Below, piece after piece: positions 18,757 to 27,519 of a stretch of DNA of 64,000 nucleotides. The notes beneath the pieces were generated by a model, which worked only from the letters and a program-made list of their open reading frames with translations, did no database searches and was not told the DNA's origin. Numbering within the stretch: the stretch's first letter is position 1; each line of letters begins with the position of its first letter. The stretch is from JAGQOZ01 sp041399205 (lineage in GTDB: Bacteria > Planctomycetota > Planctomycetia > Pirellulales > Pirellulaceae). Both the position numbers and the translations under genes were made by a program. The stretch lies in NCBI GenBank assembly GCA_041399205.1, contig JAWKTK010000024.1, forward strand, positions 1 to 64,000, given 5' to 3'.

Positions 18757-18887
18757 GCGAAAGGACCTTGGGAAGATGAAACCTACAGCAAACATCAGAT
18801 GGACGGGAATGCGCCGGCGCCGTTGGTTGACGGCGGTAAGCCATAACCACGCTTGAATCATAGTTCGGTATTGATAGGAAAACGACG

Positions 18888-19472
18888 ATGGTGACTTTGG
18901 TCGAGCATCCGCGATTGGTTCGATACGTGCGACTTGCGATAGCGGGCTACAGTCTGGTAGCCCTAGCCGGAATGTTGTTGCGTCAAAGGCCGCTCGTCGA
19001 AATGAGCGTGATGTCGATTCTGCTAACCGCCTTGTTCGCAGCTGCAGTGCTGGATCTAAGATGTCTCAAGAGTCCCAACTCGGTTGTGTATCCGGCCATT
19101 TTTGCCACGGGTACCCTGCGATTTTCGCAAGGCGTGTTTGCTGGTTTCGCTCCATTATCCGGCAGTCCCGGTTTCATGCTTGGTTTGCTGGTATTGATGG
19201 TTGCGACAATGTTCTTTTTCTTCGGCGGAGGTGACGCGAAGTTGGCAGTGTTAATTTCGCTGGCGTTGTCGCCAACCGTGGCCGTTTGCGCACTTTTGTT
19301 GGGATATTTTTCCAGTCTGACGTTAGCGGTTGTGAAGATGATAGCCACTGTACGCCATCCACAAACATGGCCTACGGCATTGGCGATGGCTCCACATATG
19401 GCTACGGGAACGGTCATTGCGACGGTTTACAGCAATCTGATTGTCACGATGTTATTTCCGGTTCTCCAGTAG
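18888..19472 (+). CDS. Prepilin peptidase, A24 family (TadV/CpaA-like)
   Basis: 194 residues, six hydrophobic segments. The two aspartates of A24 prepilin peptidases are in place: Asp in AVLDLRCLKSPNSVVYP (the usual 'D.....PN' loop) and Asp in FFGGGDAKL (the GxGD-type motif). It lacks the N-terminal methyltransferase/zinc domain of PilD and so matches the short CpaA/TadV type dedicated to Flp and Tad pilins. It would remove leaders from the pilin-like proteins encoded around it at the inner membrane. AGGA lies 8 bases before the ATG. A firm assignment. Confidence 0.9.
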   Translation: MVTLVEHPRLVRYVRLAIAGYSLVALAGMLLRQRPLVEMSVMSILLTALFAAAVLDLRCLKSPNSVVYPAIFATGTLRFSQGVFAGFAPLSGSPGFMLGLLVLMVATMFFFFGGGDAKLAVLISLALSPTVAVCALLLGYFSSLTLAVVKMIATVRHPQTWPTALAMAPHMATGTVIATVYSNLIVTMLFPVLQ

Positions 19473-19514
19473 CGGACAAGGTTGCGTGACGAACGGACAG
19501 GACGAGGTGTCAGC

Positions 19515-19703
19515 ATGCACAACAAACAAAGAAACTTTCGGCGAACCAGCCGCCAACGACGAGCGGGAATTGCCGCAATAGAAGTATTGCTGGTAATCGG
19601 CACTATTTTTGTGGTGGCGATGATGTTTTACTGGCTCGCGCAGGCCAGCTACGTTCGGCTGTACGAGATGATTGCTTTGCAAGCGGCGTCATTTTTTCTG
19701 TAA
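19515..19703 (+). CDS. Short prepilin-like protein (62 residues)
   Basis: ATG at 19515. A very basic leader (NKQRNFRRTSRQRRAG) is followed by IAAIEVLLVIGTIFVVAMMFYWLAQ, i.e. Gly at the cleavage point and Glu at +5, then a short tail. This is a clean prepilin signature and the product would be a small pseudopilin, possibly initiating or capping the pilus. A longer frame starting at 19482 exists but puts extra residues before the leader and has no ribosome site. It lies 42 bases after the prepilin peptidase gene, in the same orientation. Confidence 0.7.
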   Translation: MHNKQRNFRRTSRQRRAGIAAIEVLLVIGTIFVVAMMFYWLAQASYVRLYEMIALQAASFFL

Positions 19704-19770
19704 GTCAATGTCTTCTAGCAATAACTAGTGATGTGGATGTTTGATCGACAGTAATCTGTTCGAGGCCAAG

Positions 19771-20601
19771 ATGATCAAAATCAAGGAGCTGACTATCGTG
19801 AATGTGATGAGCCTATTGCTTCGTTTGGTTATTGTTCGATTCTTGCGATTCCATCGTGACGAAACCGGGGTGGCCTATACGGTTTCGCTGATCTTATTGC
19901 TGCCACTCTTTATTTTGATGGTGGTGATCTTCAATGAACTCACTTTGCTGTTTGAAGCGAAACAATCCGTGTCGTACGCATCGTTTGCCGCGGCGCGAAC
20001 AGCTGCGGTAGTCATGAATGCGGATTTCATTGACGAAGTTGATGGCTCGCCAAGCGACGAGGCGCAAGAAGCCATAAACGAGCCACTGCGACTAGGTCGT
20101 GTGCACCACGCTGCCGTCAACGCCTTGGCGCCATTTGCTAGTGGCTCGCAAAAACATCTGCCGCAGAAGGCAATGAATCGTTTTGAGTATCCCAGCGAGG
20201 CACCACACGCATGGTCCGAAGGATTTAATTCGCTGGCCCCCAGACCTTGGGACACAAAGTATCTAGCTCGTAAATGGACGTATGCCGCCAGATGCAGCAG
20301 AATCCGTGTCGATGCATTCGATCCTAAAACCGGAGATGTATTGGGGCAACGTCAAAGAAAGAATAGTCCTAACGTATACCTTCGAGTCACCGTTGAATAC
20401 GAATATCCCTTTCATACTCCTGGAGCGGGACGCATCTTTGGAGTCAAAACTGAAAGCGGCAAGTACACTCGGTCGATTCAGGCTACCACCGAAATCCCTT
20501 TGGAGTGTATCAAGTCCGCCGACGGGAGTTTACCGTTCAAGAACTATTACCAGGTTCCAAAATATCGTTCGCTCAACCACGACATCACCAGCCTGCAGTA
20601 G
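19771..20601 (+). CDS. TadE-like pseudopilin / pilus assembly protein
   Basis: About 276 residues from the ATG at 19771 (GAGG upstream); a TTG at 19741 would add ten. Near residues 35-75 it reads DETGVAYTVSLILLLPLFILMVVIFNELTLL followed by QSVSYASFAAARTAAV. This is the TadE/TadF pattern: polar start, one hydrophobic helix and an alanine-rich amphipathic segment. The remainder is a soluble periplasmic-type domain with no cysteines noted and a late strand YLRVTVEYEYPFHTP typical of TadE C-termini. It follows the short prepilin and is closely followed by the TadG-like gene. Confidence 0.75.
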   Translation: MIKIKELTIVNVMSLLLRLVIVRFLRFHRDETGVAYTVSLILLLPLFILMVVIFNELTLLFEAKQSVSYASFAAARTAAVVMNADFIDEVDGSPSDEAQEAINEPLRLGRVHHAAVNALAPFASGSQKHLPQKAMNRFEYPSEAPHAWSEGFNSLAPRPWDTKYLARKWTYAARCSRIRVDAFDPKTGDVLGQRQRKNSPNVYLRVTVEYEYPFHTPGAGRIFGVKTESGKYTRSIQATTEIPLECIKSADGSLPFKNYYQVPKYRSLNHDITSLQ

Positions 20602-20627
20602 CGACCAAGCAATAGGAAAACCATATC

Positions 20628-22319
20628 ATGCAGAAACTACAGATGCACCGGATGATTCGAGCGGCAGTCCAGCTTCACCGCAATGAATGTGGTCAAATCA
20701 CGATTGTCAACTTAGCCGTCTTTCTATCGATTGTGCTGCTGTTCGTTTTTACCGTCAACGTTTCGCACTTGGTTACGGACAAAGTAGATCAACAGCACGC
20801 GGCGGATAGTGTTGCAATTAGCGTGGGCACGCTGGAAGCAAGATACATGAACGCGTTGACTTGCGCCAATCATCTGATCGGCGAAGTTTCGGCGTTTGTC
20901 ATCGTGCACGAATCAATTGGAGGCGAATGGTTAGACCAAGGCAAGAAGGCTGAGGACCAGGATACGTCTGGTCGTAAATGGTTTCATAATGACCGAGATA
21001 TTTGTCAAGACCTTCGAGACGCCAACAGCGAACTTGACCTGGCCTACTACGCTGCCAGCGCAGTAGGTGCGCAAACGACGGCTTACCAGTTGGTTCGGCA
21101 GAAGCGAGGTATCTACGCGGGGGCAACGCTGCTTGCGTCTAAAATCGAATTGAAGGAACTATTGGTTTGGTGTTATTGGCAAAAGGTTGCGGCTAAGGCA
21201 ATGCAGCGATTTCCTCCAACCGCTGCCGCTGGCGCAGCCTTGGAAGCTGCGATGAACATTTTGGAAGCCAAAATCTACCAGGAATACCAAACACTAAAGT
21301 TTCTACACGCAGCGGCTGAGGGGCTGCGTGGATTGAAGCAACATTTACGTGATCAAGTACTGCCCGATCTAAAGTACTACACCTCGCAGATTGTGAAGGA
21401 ATATCCGGACGCGGCTCAGGCAGTAGCGAGACTCGTAGCAGAACATACCAGTGGTGACTATCTCGCTTCTACCTTTCCTGTGCAACCGCAGCTTCCGGTC
21501 ACAATTGACCCGCACGCGACCGCTATGCAGCCGGCTGCCGTTCCGGCTGTCGCGGAAGCTGATTCAACACGAGATGGCTGTTGCGATTGTCAGTCTGAGC
21601 GGACGGAGGTTACTCGAGATCAAATCGTCAAGACGACACAGTTGGCTAGGGCAACCTTTCCGTGGGTCACATACCATCGAAAACCTATCTTGGATATTTC
21701 TGGAGCATTGCTAACCCTGGCGAAGTCCAAGAAATACTACAAACACTATACCGACGGTTATAGCAAACGCATTCTCAATCACCTCCAGTTGAAAAGTGAC
21801 ATGGGACTATTTGTGCTGAAAGGCTATCCGGCGCCGGACAAAGGATTTGCGGAATGGACACAAGACGGTACGAAGGCAAACGATCTATTTAGTTCGTTTG
21901 GGATGGTTTGGTCGTCTAGTCCTTCCGTGGTAGGTACTGGAATTTTTGGTCAGCACTATCCAGATGGTCGAACCACACTTTCGATGACTTTGTTGTACAA
22001 CGCGAACCCTCAAGAACCGCACGAGCATCGAATTGACCTCACCTGCAAACGAATTACGCCAAATGTTCAACCCGTTGTAGGCATGGACACACTAAATTGG
22101 AAAGAGCCGGTTACGGAGCTAGTGGCCAAAACGAACCAAGGCGGTGCGCCAAGCGACAAGTTTCCGCAGATTCGTTTGAATTGGCAAGCCAAACTGGTTC
22201 CCATTACGGAGATTCGATTAAAAGATTTGCTTTCATCACGTAAGGACATGTTGGCATGTTTTTCTAGTTCGCTGAAGCCGCAAGTATCCGATGCTTCGGC
22301 GTCCCGAATTACACATTAG
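20628..22319 (+). CDS. TadG-like pilus-assembly protein
   Basis: 563 residues. N-terminus with basic start then CGQITIVNLAVFLSIVLLFVFTVNV, one transmembrane helix, followed by KVDQQHAADSVAISVGTLEARYMNALTCANHLIGE. This is the Tad_N/TadG pattern 'GQ.....L......DL...V..K...Q.AAD..A...G'. The large remaining part would be periplasmic; it contains a Cys-containing loop DGCCDCQSE (about residue 325) that could bind metal or form disulfides, and no von Willebrand A motif that I can see. AGGA precedes the ATG by ten bases. Probably acts with the TadE-like proteins in pilus assembly. Confidence 0.7.
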   Translation: MQKLQMHRMIRAAVQLHRNECGQITIVNLAVFLSIVLLFVFTVNVSHLVTDKVDQQHAADSVAISVGTLEARYMNALTCANHLIGEVSAFVIVHESIGGEWLDQGKKAEDQDTSGRKWFHNDRDICQDLRDANSELDLAYYAASAVGAQTTAYQLVRQKRGIYAGATLLASKIELKELLVWCYWQKVAAKAMQRFPPTAAAGAALEAAMNILEAKIYQEYQTLKFLHAAAEGLRGLKQHLRDQVLPDLKYYTSQIVKEYPDAAQAVARLVAEHTSGDYLASTFPVQPQLPVTIDPHATAMQPAAVPAVAEADSTRDGCCDCQSERTEVTRDQIVKTTQLARATFPWVTYHRKPILDISGALLTLAKSKKYYKHYTDGYSKRILNHLQLKSDMGLFVLKGYPAPDKGFAEWTQDGTKANDLFSSFGMVWSSSPSVVGTGIFGQHYPDGRTTLSMTLLYNANPQEPHEHRIDLTCKRITPNVQPVVGMDTLNWKEPVTELVAKTNQGGAPSDKFPQIRLNWQAKLVPITEIRLKDLLSSRKDMLACFSSSLKPQVSDASASRITH

Positions 22320-22372
22320 ACAAACCTTAAGCATTTTTACCGCCGGACAAAGCGACTAGTGTGCCCGGCAAT

Positions 22373-22411
22373 TTTCCATTTCTGATGTCCGCATGCGGTG
22401 ACGAATGGAAA
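22373..22411. repeat. Nested inverted repeat between TadG-like and TadE-like genes
   Basis: An outer 8-bp stem TTTCCATT (22373-22380) / AATGGAAA (22404-22411) encloses a perfect 10-bp palindrome CCGCATGCGG (22389-22398). No T-run follows, so this is more likely an RNA-processing or regulatory structure, or a protein binding site, than a terminator. Confidence 0.45.
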
Positions 22412-22478
22412 CTATTCGTGTGCAAAGACCTAGTTCTTAGGTCAAGCAAAAGCCAAATCATCAATGGGAGAACCACGA

Positions 22479-23204
22479 ATGCCCCGCCATGTCATTTCGA
22501 AAAAAACTAGGAAACGCAAGGGAAATGCGGTACTGGAATACATTCTGGCTTTTCCAATCCTGCTAGCTGTCTTTTGTGTCATCATCCCGGTCACAAGCAT
22601 CGCTTTGACTCGCATGGCAAACAGTCACCAAGCTCACAACCAGGTGCACGCATTTCGAGAATCGGCATTGAACAGCCAATCACCGCTAGTCTCGGTTGCC
22701 GAGCTCAAGAATTTGAAAGTGAATCGAATCTTGCCAAATAAGCCGCTGCAGGTTCGATCGCAAAGTCTTCTCAAAGATTCAACAAGCCAATATGCAGACC
22801 CGATCTTGCCGTATTACCGGAGTTTGGCTGGTGACGCGGATCGGACCGCCGCAGTATTGGCGGGCTCGTGGGATGCAGGCGAACTTCCTTACAAACAGCA
22901 CGACCGATTGTCGCTACCTGAATTGGCAGCAAATTTTGGCATGACGAAACAACAGTTGTCACAATTCATGTCTCTAGCAGAATTTGCAACTCGTTCTGGT
23001 AGTGTATCGAACGAAAACCACGGCACAACTGCACTGGATTGGAGCCAAATGATCCGCATGGCGGAACAGGAAAAACTGGGATTAGAGTCCAAACTCCAGT
23101 CGCTTCAGTCTCCGCAAGATGACGAGGAAATTTCTGCCACGCTTAACGCAATCAAAGACCTCGCTATTGCGTTGGAACAGTTGCGGAAGCCGCGTCCAAA
23201 CTAG
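22479..23204 (+). CDS. TadE-like pseudopilin
   Basis: About 241 residues. The ATG at 22479 is preferred over 22464 because GGGAG lies 8 bases before it. After a basic start comes KGNAVLEYILAFPILLAVFCVIIPVT, the TadE consensus 'G...VE.....P.L...', one membrane helix. The soluble part is helical and ends in a Gln/Leu-rich stretch likely to form a coiled coil (MAEQEKLGLESKLQSLQ). Same direction as, and ~160 bases after, the TadG-like gene; a pilin-like gene follows. Confidence 0.7.
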   Translation: MPRHVISKKTRKRKGNAVLEYILAFPILLAVFCVIIPVTSIALTRMANSHQAHNQVHAFRESALNSQSPLVSVAELKNLKVNRILPNKPLQVRSQSLLKDSTSQYADPILPYYRSLAGDADRTAAVLAGSWDAGELPYKQHDRLSLPELAANFGMTKQQLSQFMSLAEFATRSGSVSNENHGTTALDWSQMIRMAEQEKLGLESKLQSLQSPQDDEEISATLNAIKDLAIALEQLRKPRPN

Positions 23205-23260
23205 TTGGTTGTTTAACTTCGCCACGACCGAATTTTCTTCCTATTAGTAAAGGTCTACCG

Positions 23261-24232
23261 ATGAAACAGTACTACGCTTCACCGCGTGCTGGTGAGGCAT
23301 CGATTACCATGATTATGACCATTGCAGTTTCGGCAATAATTTTGCTGGGACTAATGAGTTTTGTTAACGGTTCCCTTTGGGTACAGGTACAACAAGAGGT
23401 GGCCGCCGTCTTTAGCAGCAATGGTGATTCGAATCACGATACTGATAGCGAATCAAATGTTGGGCCAGTTAGAACGCGATTGCCAGCCAGTCGCAATTCG
23501 ACCGGTGGTCCAAGAACGAATGATGAGAGTGCGACGGAATCGGATTCGCCTCAAGGCAATTCGTCAAAAAGTGACGGGCAGATTGATGCAATTAGCGATG
23601 GGATTGTCAAGAAGGCAACGATCCAGCTGGCAAGTGACCTGCGTGAAGAAGTCTTGGAGGGCATGCGAAAAAGGCTCGCAGAGATCATTCGAGACAAGCA
23701 ATTGGTCGGAACTGTAATCGATTCTGCTCGAAAAGAACTTGCGACCGCTGAATTGTCTGCTGAACAGCGCAGCGCGTTGCAAGATTATGTCATGGCAATG
23801 CGAAAGCACCTCAAACTGGAACTGGAAGACGAAGAGATGTTTTTGAAGGATCGGCTTGTTATCGCGGAGCAGTTTAAGCATGTTGCGCCGACTCTCGGAA
23901 TGATGGGAGCACTTGACGAGATGTTTCAGCAAGACAGGGACAATCGACTTCTCAAACAGAATGGTGGAACACTAGACGAATTTCATTCGGCCTACCTTAA
24001 CTCGTGGGAACAAGTAGGTAATGTTCTGGCCAGTCCACTAAACCTTCCATTGAAGGGTATGAAGGGAGTTACTGGAGGAATTGCTTTAGACGCTGCTGCA
24101 AGAAACGCCAGCCGAGCTATTGGGGCGCAGATGTTCTCTGTGTTCAATCGAACGGCTCACTGGCTTTACAACAACGGCTATGTGTCGCGTCCTCCGCGTT
24201 TTCCAATCGACTGGAAACCACAAGGTCAATAA
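23261..24232 (+). CDS. Large pilin-like protein, helical C-terminal region
   Basis: 323 residues. After SPRAG/EASIT comes MIMTIAVSAIILLGLMSFVNG, nearly the same helix as in the other large pilin-like proteins, and QEVAAVFSSNG, which matches the tail of the mini-pilin. The conserved Glu is at +1 rather than +5, so cleavage by the usual rule is uncertain. A Ser/Asn/Asp-rich linker (residues ~55-110) leads to a long helical region (LREEVLEGMRKRLAEIIRD and onward). AAAGG precedes the ATG. Part of the pilin operon, 23 bases before the FHA-like gene. Function beyond pilin-helix anchoring is unknown. Confidence 0.7.
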   Translation: MKQYYASPRAGEASITMIMTIAVSAIILLGLMSFVNGSLWVQVQQEVAAVFSSNGDSNHDTDSESNVGPVRTRLPASRNSTGGPRTNDESATESDSPQGNSSKSDGQIDAISDGIVKKATIQLASDLREEVLEGMRKRLAEIIRDKQLVGTVIDSARKELATAELSAEQRSALQDYVMAMRKHLKLELEDEEMFLKDRLVIAEQFKHVAPTLGMMGALDEMFQQDRDNRLLKQNGGTLDEFHSAYLNSWEQVGNVLASPLNLPLKGMKGVTGGIALDAAARNASRAIGAQMFSVFNRTAHWLYNNGYVSRPPRFPIDWKPQGQ

Positions 24233-24255
24233 TTTCATCGGAAGGTACTGCTGGG

Positions 24256-25068
24256 ATGAAAACAGTGAATGCGGTGGAAGCGAATATGAACGAAGCAGAG
24301 AAAGCGGAAGCACAATGGGACCGGATCGAGCAGATTCTGACGCAGGCTTGGTGTCATGCAGGTACGGCCGAATTATGGCAGCTTGGCAACTTGGTCACGG
24401 GAGCAGGCAGTGAAGCATGCTTCCACCGCCTATATAAGCTCATTGAAAAGCGTCTCGGAATGCCACTGGAAAACGATTCGAACAACGGCCTGCTATCACT
24501 GGCGTTCGCCGAATATTTCCCAAGTGCCCTAACGCTCGGTCACCTGCTAGACCTGACAACATTCGAATTCATGGCCAGTCAAAACGACAATCCGATTTCA
24601 CTGTCTGACGCATTGGCAACTACCAACCAAGATCGTTCTGCTATACGACTTGCGTTGCATCGCGCCATGTATCAGGTAACGTCTTGCAGTATGGAGTTGT
24701 TGCCGAATAATACGGAGGAAAAATGGAAGCCGTTTATTGTCCCCGTCGATTCGCCCATGGTAATCGGCCGACAGGAGTCTTCCGAACCGCCTCCGCCGGT
24801 TCGCATTGCTGGAGATCACTATGATCGACTGGTTTGTGCGTGGAAATTCCAGCGACAAGTTTCTCGCCGCCAGATTTTTCTGGAATATGCTCGCCCCGGA
24901 AAACTAATGCTCGTCAACATTGGAACCGGACGAGTCCTTGTCGAACATCAGCGGCTATCACCGGGACAATCGATCGAAGTGGCGTTGAACGCAGAAATTG
25001 AATTGCAACATGTGCGAATTCGAGTTTTTCGGTCGAATCTAGCAAGTGTCGACCATAACGCCAATTGA
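24256..25068 (+). CDS. FHA-like domain protein
   Basis: 270 residues. The N-terminal ~150 residues are helical and unassigned. The last ~110 have the forkhead-associated pattern: FIVPVDSPMVIGRQE, then RQVSRRQIFLE (in place of the usual 'SR.H..I'), then NIGTGRVLVEHQRLSPGQSIEV. FHA domains bind phosphothreonine, and the Arg of IGR and Ser of SRR are kept, while the His of SRxH is Gln here. In Tad and secretion loci FHA proteins link assembly to Ser/Thr kinase signalling; that role is inferred. Last gene of the pilin operon, convergent with the ECF sigma gene 19 bases away. Confidence 0.65.
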   Translation: MKTVNAVEANMNEAEKAEAQWDRIEQILTQAWCHAGTAELWQLGNLVTGAGSEACFHRLYKLIEKRLGMPLENDSNNGLLSLAFAEYFPSALTLGHLLDLTTFEFMASQNDNPISLSDALATTNQDRSAIRLALHRAMYQVTSCSMELLPNNTEEKWKPFIVPVDSPMVIGRQESSEPPPPVRIAGDHYDRLVCAWKFQRQVSRRQIFLEYARPGKLMLVNIGTGRVLVEHQRLSPGQSIEVALNAEIELQHVRIRVFRSNLASVDHNAN

Positions 25069-25087
25069 TTTACGCCGAGCGGTATTC

Positions 25088-26323
25088 CTATTGGTTTTCA
25101 AGAGATTCAATGGATTCGCGAAACAACACGTCCAGGTCTCTGGGCATGATGTCAAAATACTTGTCTCGAATTCGCTTCGTATTTTCCAAAATCTGCTCGG
25201 GAGAATTCCTGGTAAACTCGCCAATGGCACGAGTGCCAAATCCCAGCACGGCTGCGGAAGTGAACGCACAGTAGACGACTTTCCATTCCGATGGCTCCAA
25301 CAGATGTTGAGTCGTCTTGAAGGCGTCCTTCAGAGACTTCAACGTTTCCAAGCTTGGTCTGCGCGTATCATCTCCTTGCCGAGAAAACGCCAGCAAAACA
25401 TGACGCAAGGTAGTGCCAGCTGAAACATTTGCGGCGGCCTTGGCGATAAGACGTTCCGCGTCGATCGAAAGGCTTGCCAACGGTTGTGACAGTAGTCGCT
25501 CTAGCGGCATGCCTGATAGGAGTCTGCCGTCATGTGCCGATATATTCGTTGACGGGGCTATGGTCCCCAACAGAGTAAAGTCAACTATGTCGGCTCGCTC
25601 CGTTTCTCGACGTCGTTCTGAAGCAAAATTGGGAGACTTGATCGCAGCCATAGCTAAACAAAAGTCAGATTGTATTTCTTGCTCCGTTTGATCCGAATGT
25701 GTTTCCGAGATCACATCGAAAAGATGCTTCTGAAACATCTTTCTAGCACTTCGCAAAATCCCAGTTATCTGAGTGTTTGAAAGCTTCAAGTCGGCACTCA
25801 GCTGATCATAAGTTGGCACAACCGCTTTTTCGTTAATCCAAGGTTCTACGTCGTATCGCATCAAAACGTGGCGATATTTTTCATTTGCGTAATCTTCGAA
25901 CCTGGCAATCGCCAACTCAAACGCACTGTATACCCACGACACGTCTTGGTCTGCTAAATCGATGTCTTGGTTGGCGGCGATATCGAATTTCTCCGGATCC
26001 CACTGAATTGCCCGAGTCTTAATACTACGTTTGATGAAGTTGTCGAATGACCGCAATAGAAACCACCGAAATCGGCCTCGCTCGGGATCCCATTTTTCAA
26101 CAAATGACGTCTGACCTCCTTCTCGGTCGGGAACAAACTTGGCCGCGAAGAAATCTTGTAGCTTATCTTGGACATCTTGATCCTCTCGGTGCCGCCCCAA
26201 CCGCCGAGCAACCAGACCTTCCAAGATGGGACGGTAGGCAGTAAAAACATGCGCGGCTGCTTGGTCGGCAGAAAGGATCGAAAAATCAATGGTTTCGGGA
26301 AAATTGGAAGAAAAATCTGACAT
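25088..26323 (-). CDS. ECF-like sigma factor with long C-terminal extension
   Basis: 411 residues. The first ~210 have a sigma region 2-like stretch (REDQDVQDKLQDFFAAKF, then FRWFLLRSFDNFIKR) and a region 4-like helix-turn-helix (VVPTYDQLSADLKLSNTQITGILRSARKMF). Then ~190 extra residues follow that I do not recognise. They are helical, with a hydrophobic patch WKVVYCAFTSAAVLGFG. Family knowledge: planctomycetes have several ECF groups with extended C-termini that replace a separate anti-sigma protein. AGGA lies 8 bases before the ATG. It may control the adjacent pilin operon; this is inference from position. Confidence 0.7.
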   Translation of the reverse strand: MSDFSSNFPETIDFSILSADQAAAHVFTAYRPILEGLVARRLGRHREDQDVQDKLQDFFAAKFVPDREGGQTSFVEKWDPERGRFRWFLLRSFDNFIKRSIKTRAIQWDPEKFDIAANQDIDLADQDVSWVYSAFELAIARFEDYANEKYRHVLMRYDVEPWINEKAVVPTYDQLSADLKLSNTQITGILRSARKMFQKHLFDVISETHSDQTEQEIQSDFCLAMAAIKSPNFASERRRETERADIVDFTLLGTIAPSTNISAHDGRLLSGMPLERLLSQPLASLSIDAERLIAKAAANVSAGTTLRHVLLAFSRQGDDTRRPSLETLKSLKDAFKTTQHLLEPSEWKVVYCAFTSAAVLGFGTRAIGEFTRNSPEQILENTKRIRDKYFDIMPRDLDVLFRESIESLENQ

Positions 26324-26474
26324 GTCTGTGTCCTGTCGAAACGTGCTTAGTAATACGTCTTTTTAGCAGGATGCAATTCCCAGAAAAAGTCTGATATGCA
26401 GCGCAGGTCGATGGTAGCTTCGGGTATAGAACAATGGCTGGTTTCTTGATTCCGTTAATATTGGAGCAAAGCGT

Positions 26475-27044
26475 ATGTTGCAAAGAACGACAGTGGCCGA
26501 AGGAATTTGGACTGTGGATGATTTTTTTACTTCCGGCGAATGCCAGCACCACATTCAATGGAGCGAAGAGCAAGGCTATTTGCCGGCAACCGTCGGTCAA
26601 GGCGAGGCCAAAGGGTATGCACCAGGAATCCGGAATAACTACCGAGTAATCGCAGAGAACCAAGAGCTTGCCGACCTAATCTGGGAACGAGGCAGATCGG
26701 TAATCCCACAGTTTGTGCAGGCCTACGAAGTCGTGGGAATTAACGAGCTTTTCCGTTTCTACCGATACGAACAAGGTCAGTGCTTTCACCGACATGCAGA
26801 CGGATTTCATCGCCGCGAAAACGGAGAACGAAGTCGCCTGACATTGTTGATTTACCTTAATGACGGATTCGATGGCGGTGAAACTCGATTTGACAACGCC
26901 ATTGTAACACCTCGCGAAGGTCAAGCCTTGCTCTTTATTCACGGACTGTTGCACGAGGGCGTTGAAGTCTTTAACGGATATAAGTACGTTCTTCGAACCG
27001 ACGTCATGTATTCCGCCAATCCTCTGGATCTAGACGAAGAGTAG
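26475..27044 (+). CDS. Prolyl 4-hydroxylase-like 2OG-Fe(II) oxygenase
   Basis: 189 residues, a single double-stranded beta-helix domain. Iron ligands are visible: HxD in FHRHADGFHR and the distal His in LLHEGVEV. The 2-oxoglutarate-binding basic residue follows in KYVLRTDVMY. FYRYEQGQ before the HxD motif is typical of P4H-type enzymes. It would hydroxylate a side chain in a protein or small molecule using O2 and 2-oxoglutarate; the substrate is unknown. No signal peptide, so cytoplasmic. GGAG precedes the ATG at 26475. Divergent from the extended sigma factor gene. Confidence 0.85.
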   Translation: MLQRTTVAEGIWTVDDFFTSGECQHHIQWSEEQGYLPATVGQGEAKGYAPGIRNNYRVIAENQELADLIWERGRSVIPQFVQAYEVVGINELFRFYRYEQGQCFHRHADGFHRRENGERSRLTLLIYLNDGFDGGETRFDNAIVTPREGQALLFIHGLLHEGVEVFNGYKYVLRTDVMYSANPLDLDEE

Positions 27045-27240
27045 CACTCGCAGTGTTTTGGCATAAATTACGGTTATGTCGTTTCCAAAACGGACAAATT
27101 TTAGTCCGGAGATTTCGGTGGGTCGGTGATCTTAAAATCTGTTTGAGAACCAACCGCCACCCGGACTTGTGTGCATTTGCAACACGAGCCCTCGGATAAT
27201 TTAACGTGGTCATTTTTGGTTTGACCTTGGTAGCGAGGAA

Positions 27241-27519
27241 TTAAAACGGTTCGTCAGCGTGGACGGGCACCGTGGTGCTTGAGGCAGGTGAGCTGCCGTT
27301 CGCGTAGATCCAAGAATGAGCAAAGTCCATGACTTTCGCTACCAAAGGGAGATCGTCGCGACCGAAACTGCCCGAATCCTTCCATTCTTCACCGTCTCGA
27401 TAGATACGGCTGATGGTCACGTTGTGACGCATTCCGTTCTGAGTCTCGTTCGCCCAAATAGCAGCTCGAATTCGTCCCATACGAATTTCGTGTATCGGTC
27501 GCCGAGTTTCACTAGACAT
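27241..27519 (-). CDS. Possible separate small protein within the YkgJ frame
   Basis: 92 residues starting MSSETRRPIHEIRMG. The ATG at 27519 follows a strong ribosome site (TTTTGGAGGACAAATC), which is unexpected inside a gene. The core RIRAAIWANETQNG, RHNVTISRIYRDGEEWKDS and RDDLPLVAKVMDFAHSWIY reads like a compact two-part domain that I recall as a stand-alone small protein near DUF932 genes in planctomycetes. That recollection is not verified. Function unknown. Confidence 0.5.
   Translation of the reverse strand: MSSETRRPIHEIRMGRIRAAIWANETQNGMRHNVTISRIYRDGEEWKDSGSFGRDDLPLVAKVMDFAHSWIYANGSSPASSTTVPVHADEPF

Noticed and set aside
18776..18856. 26-codon frame (MKPTANIRW...) between the small membrane protein and the prepilin peptidase
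   Set aside because: The GGGAAG is too close to the ATG, the product has no hydrophobic or conserved character, and so short a frame occurs by chance.
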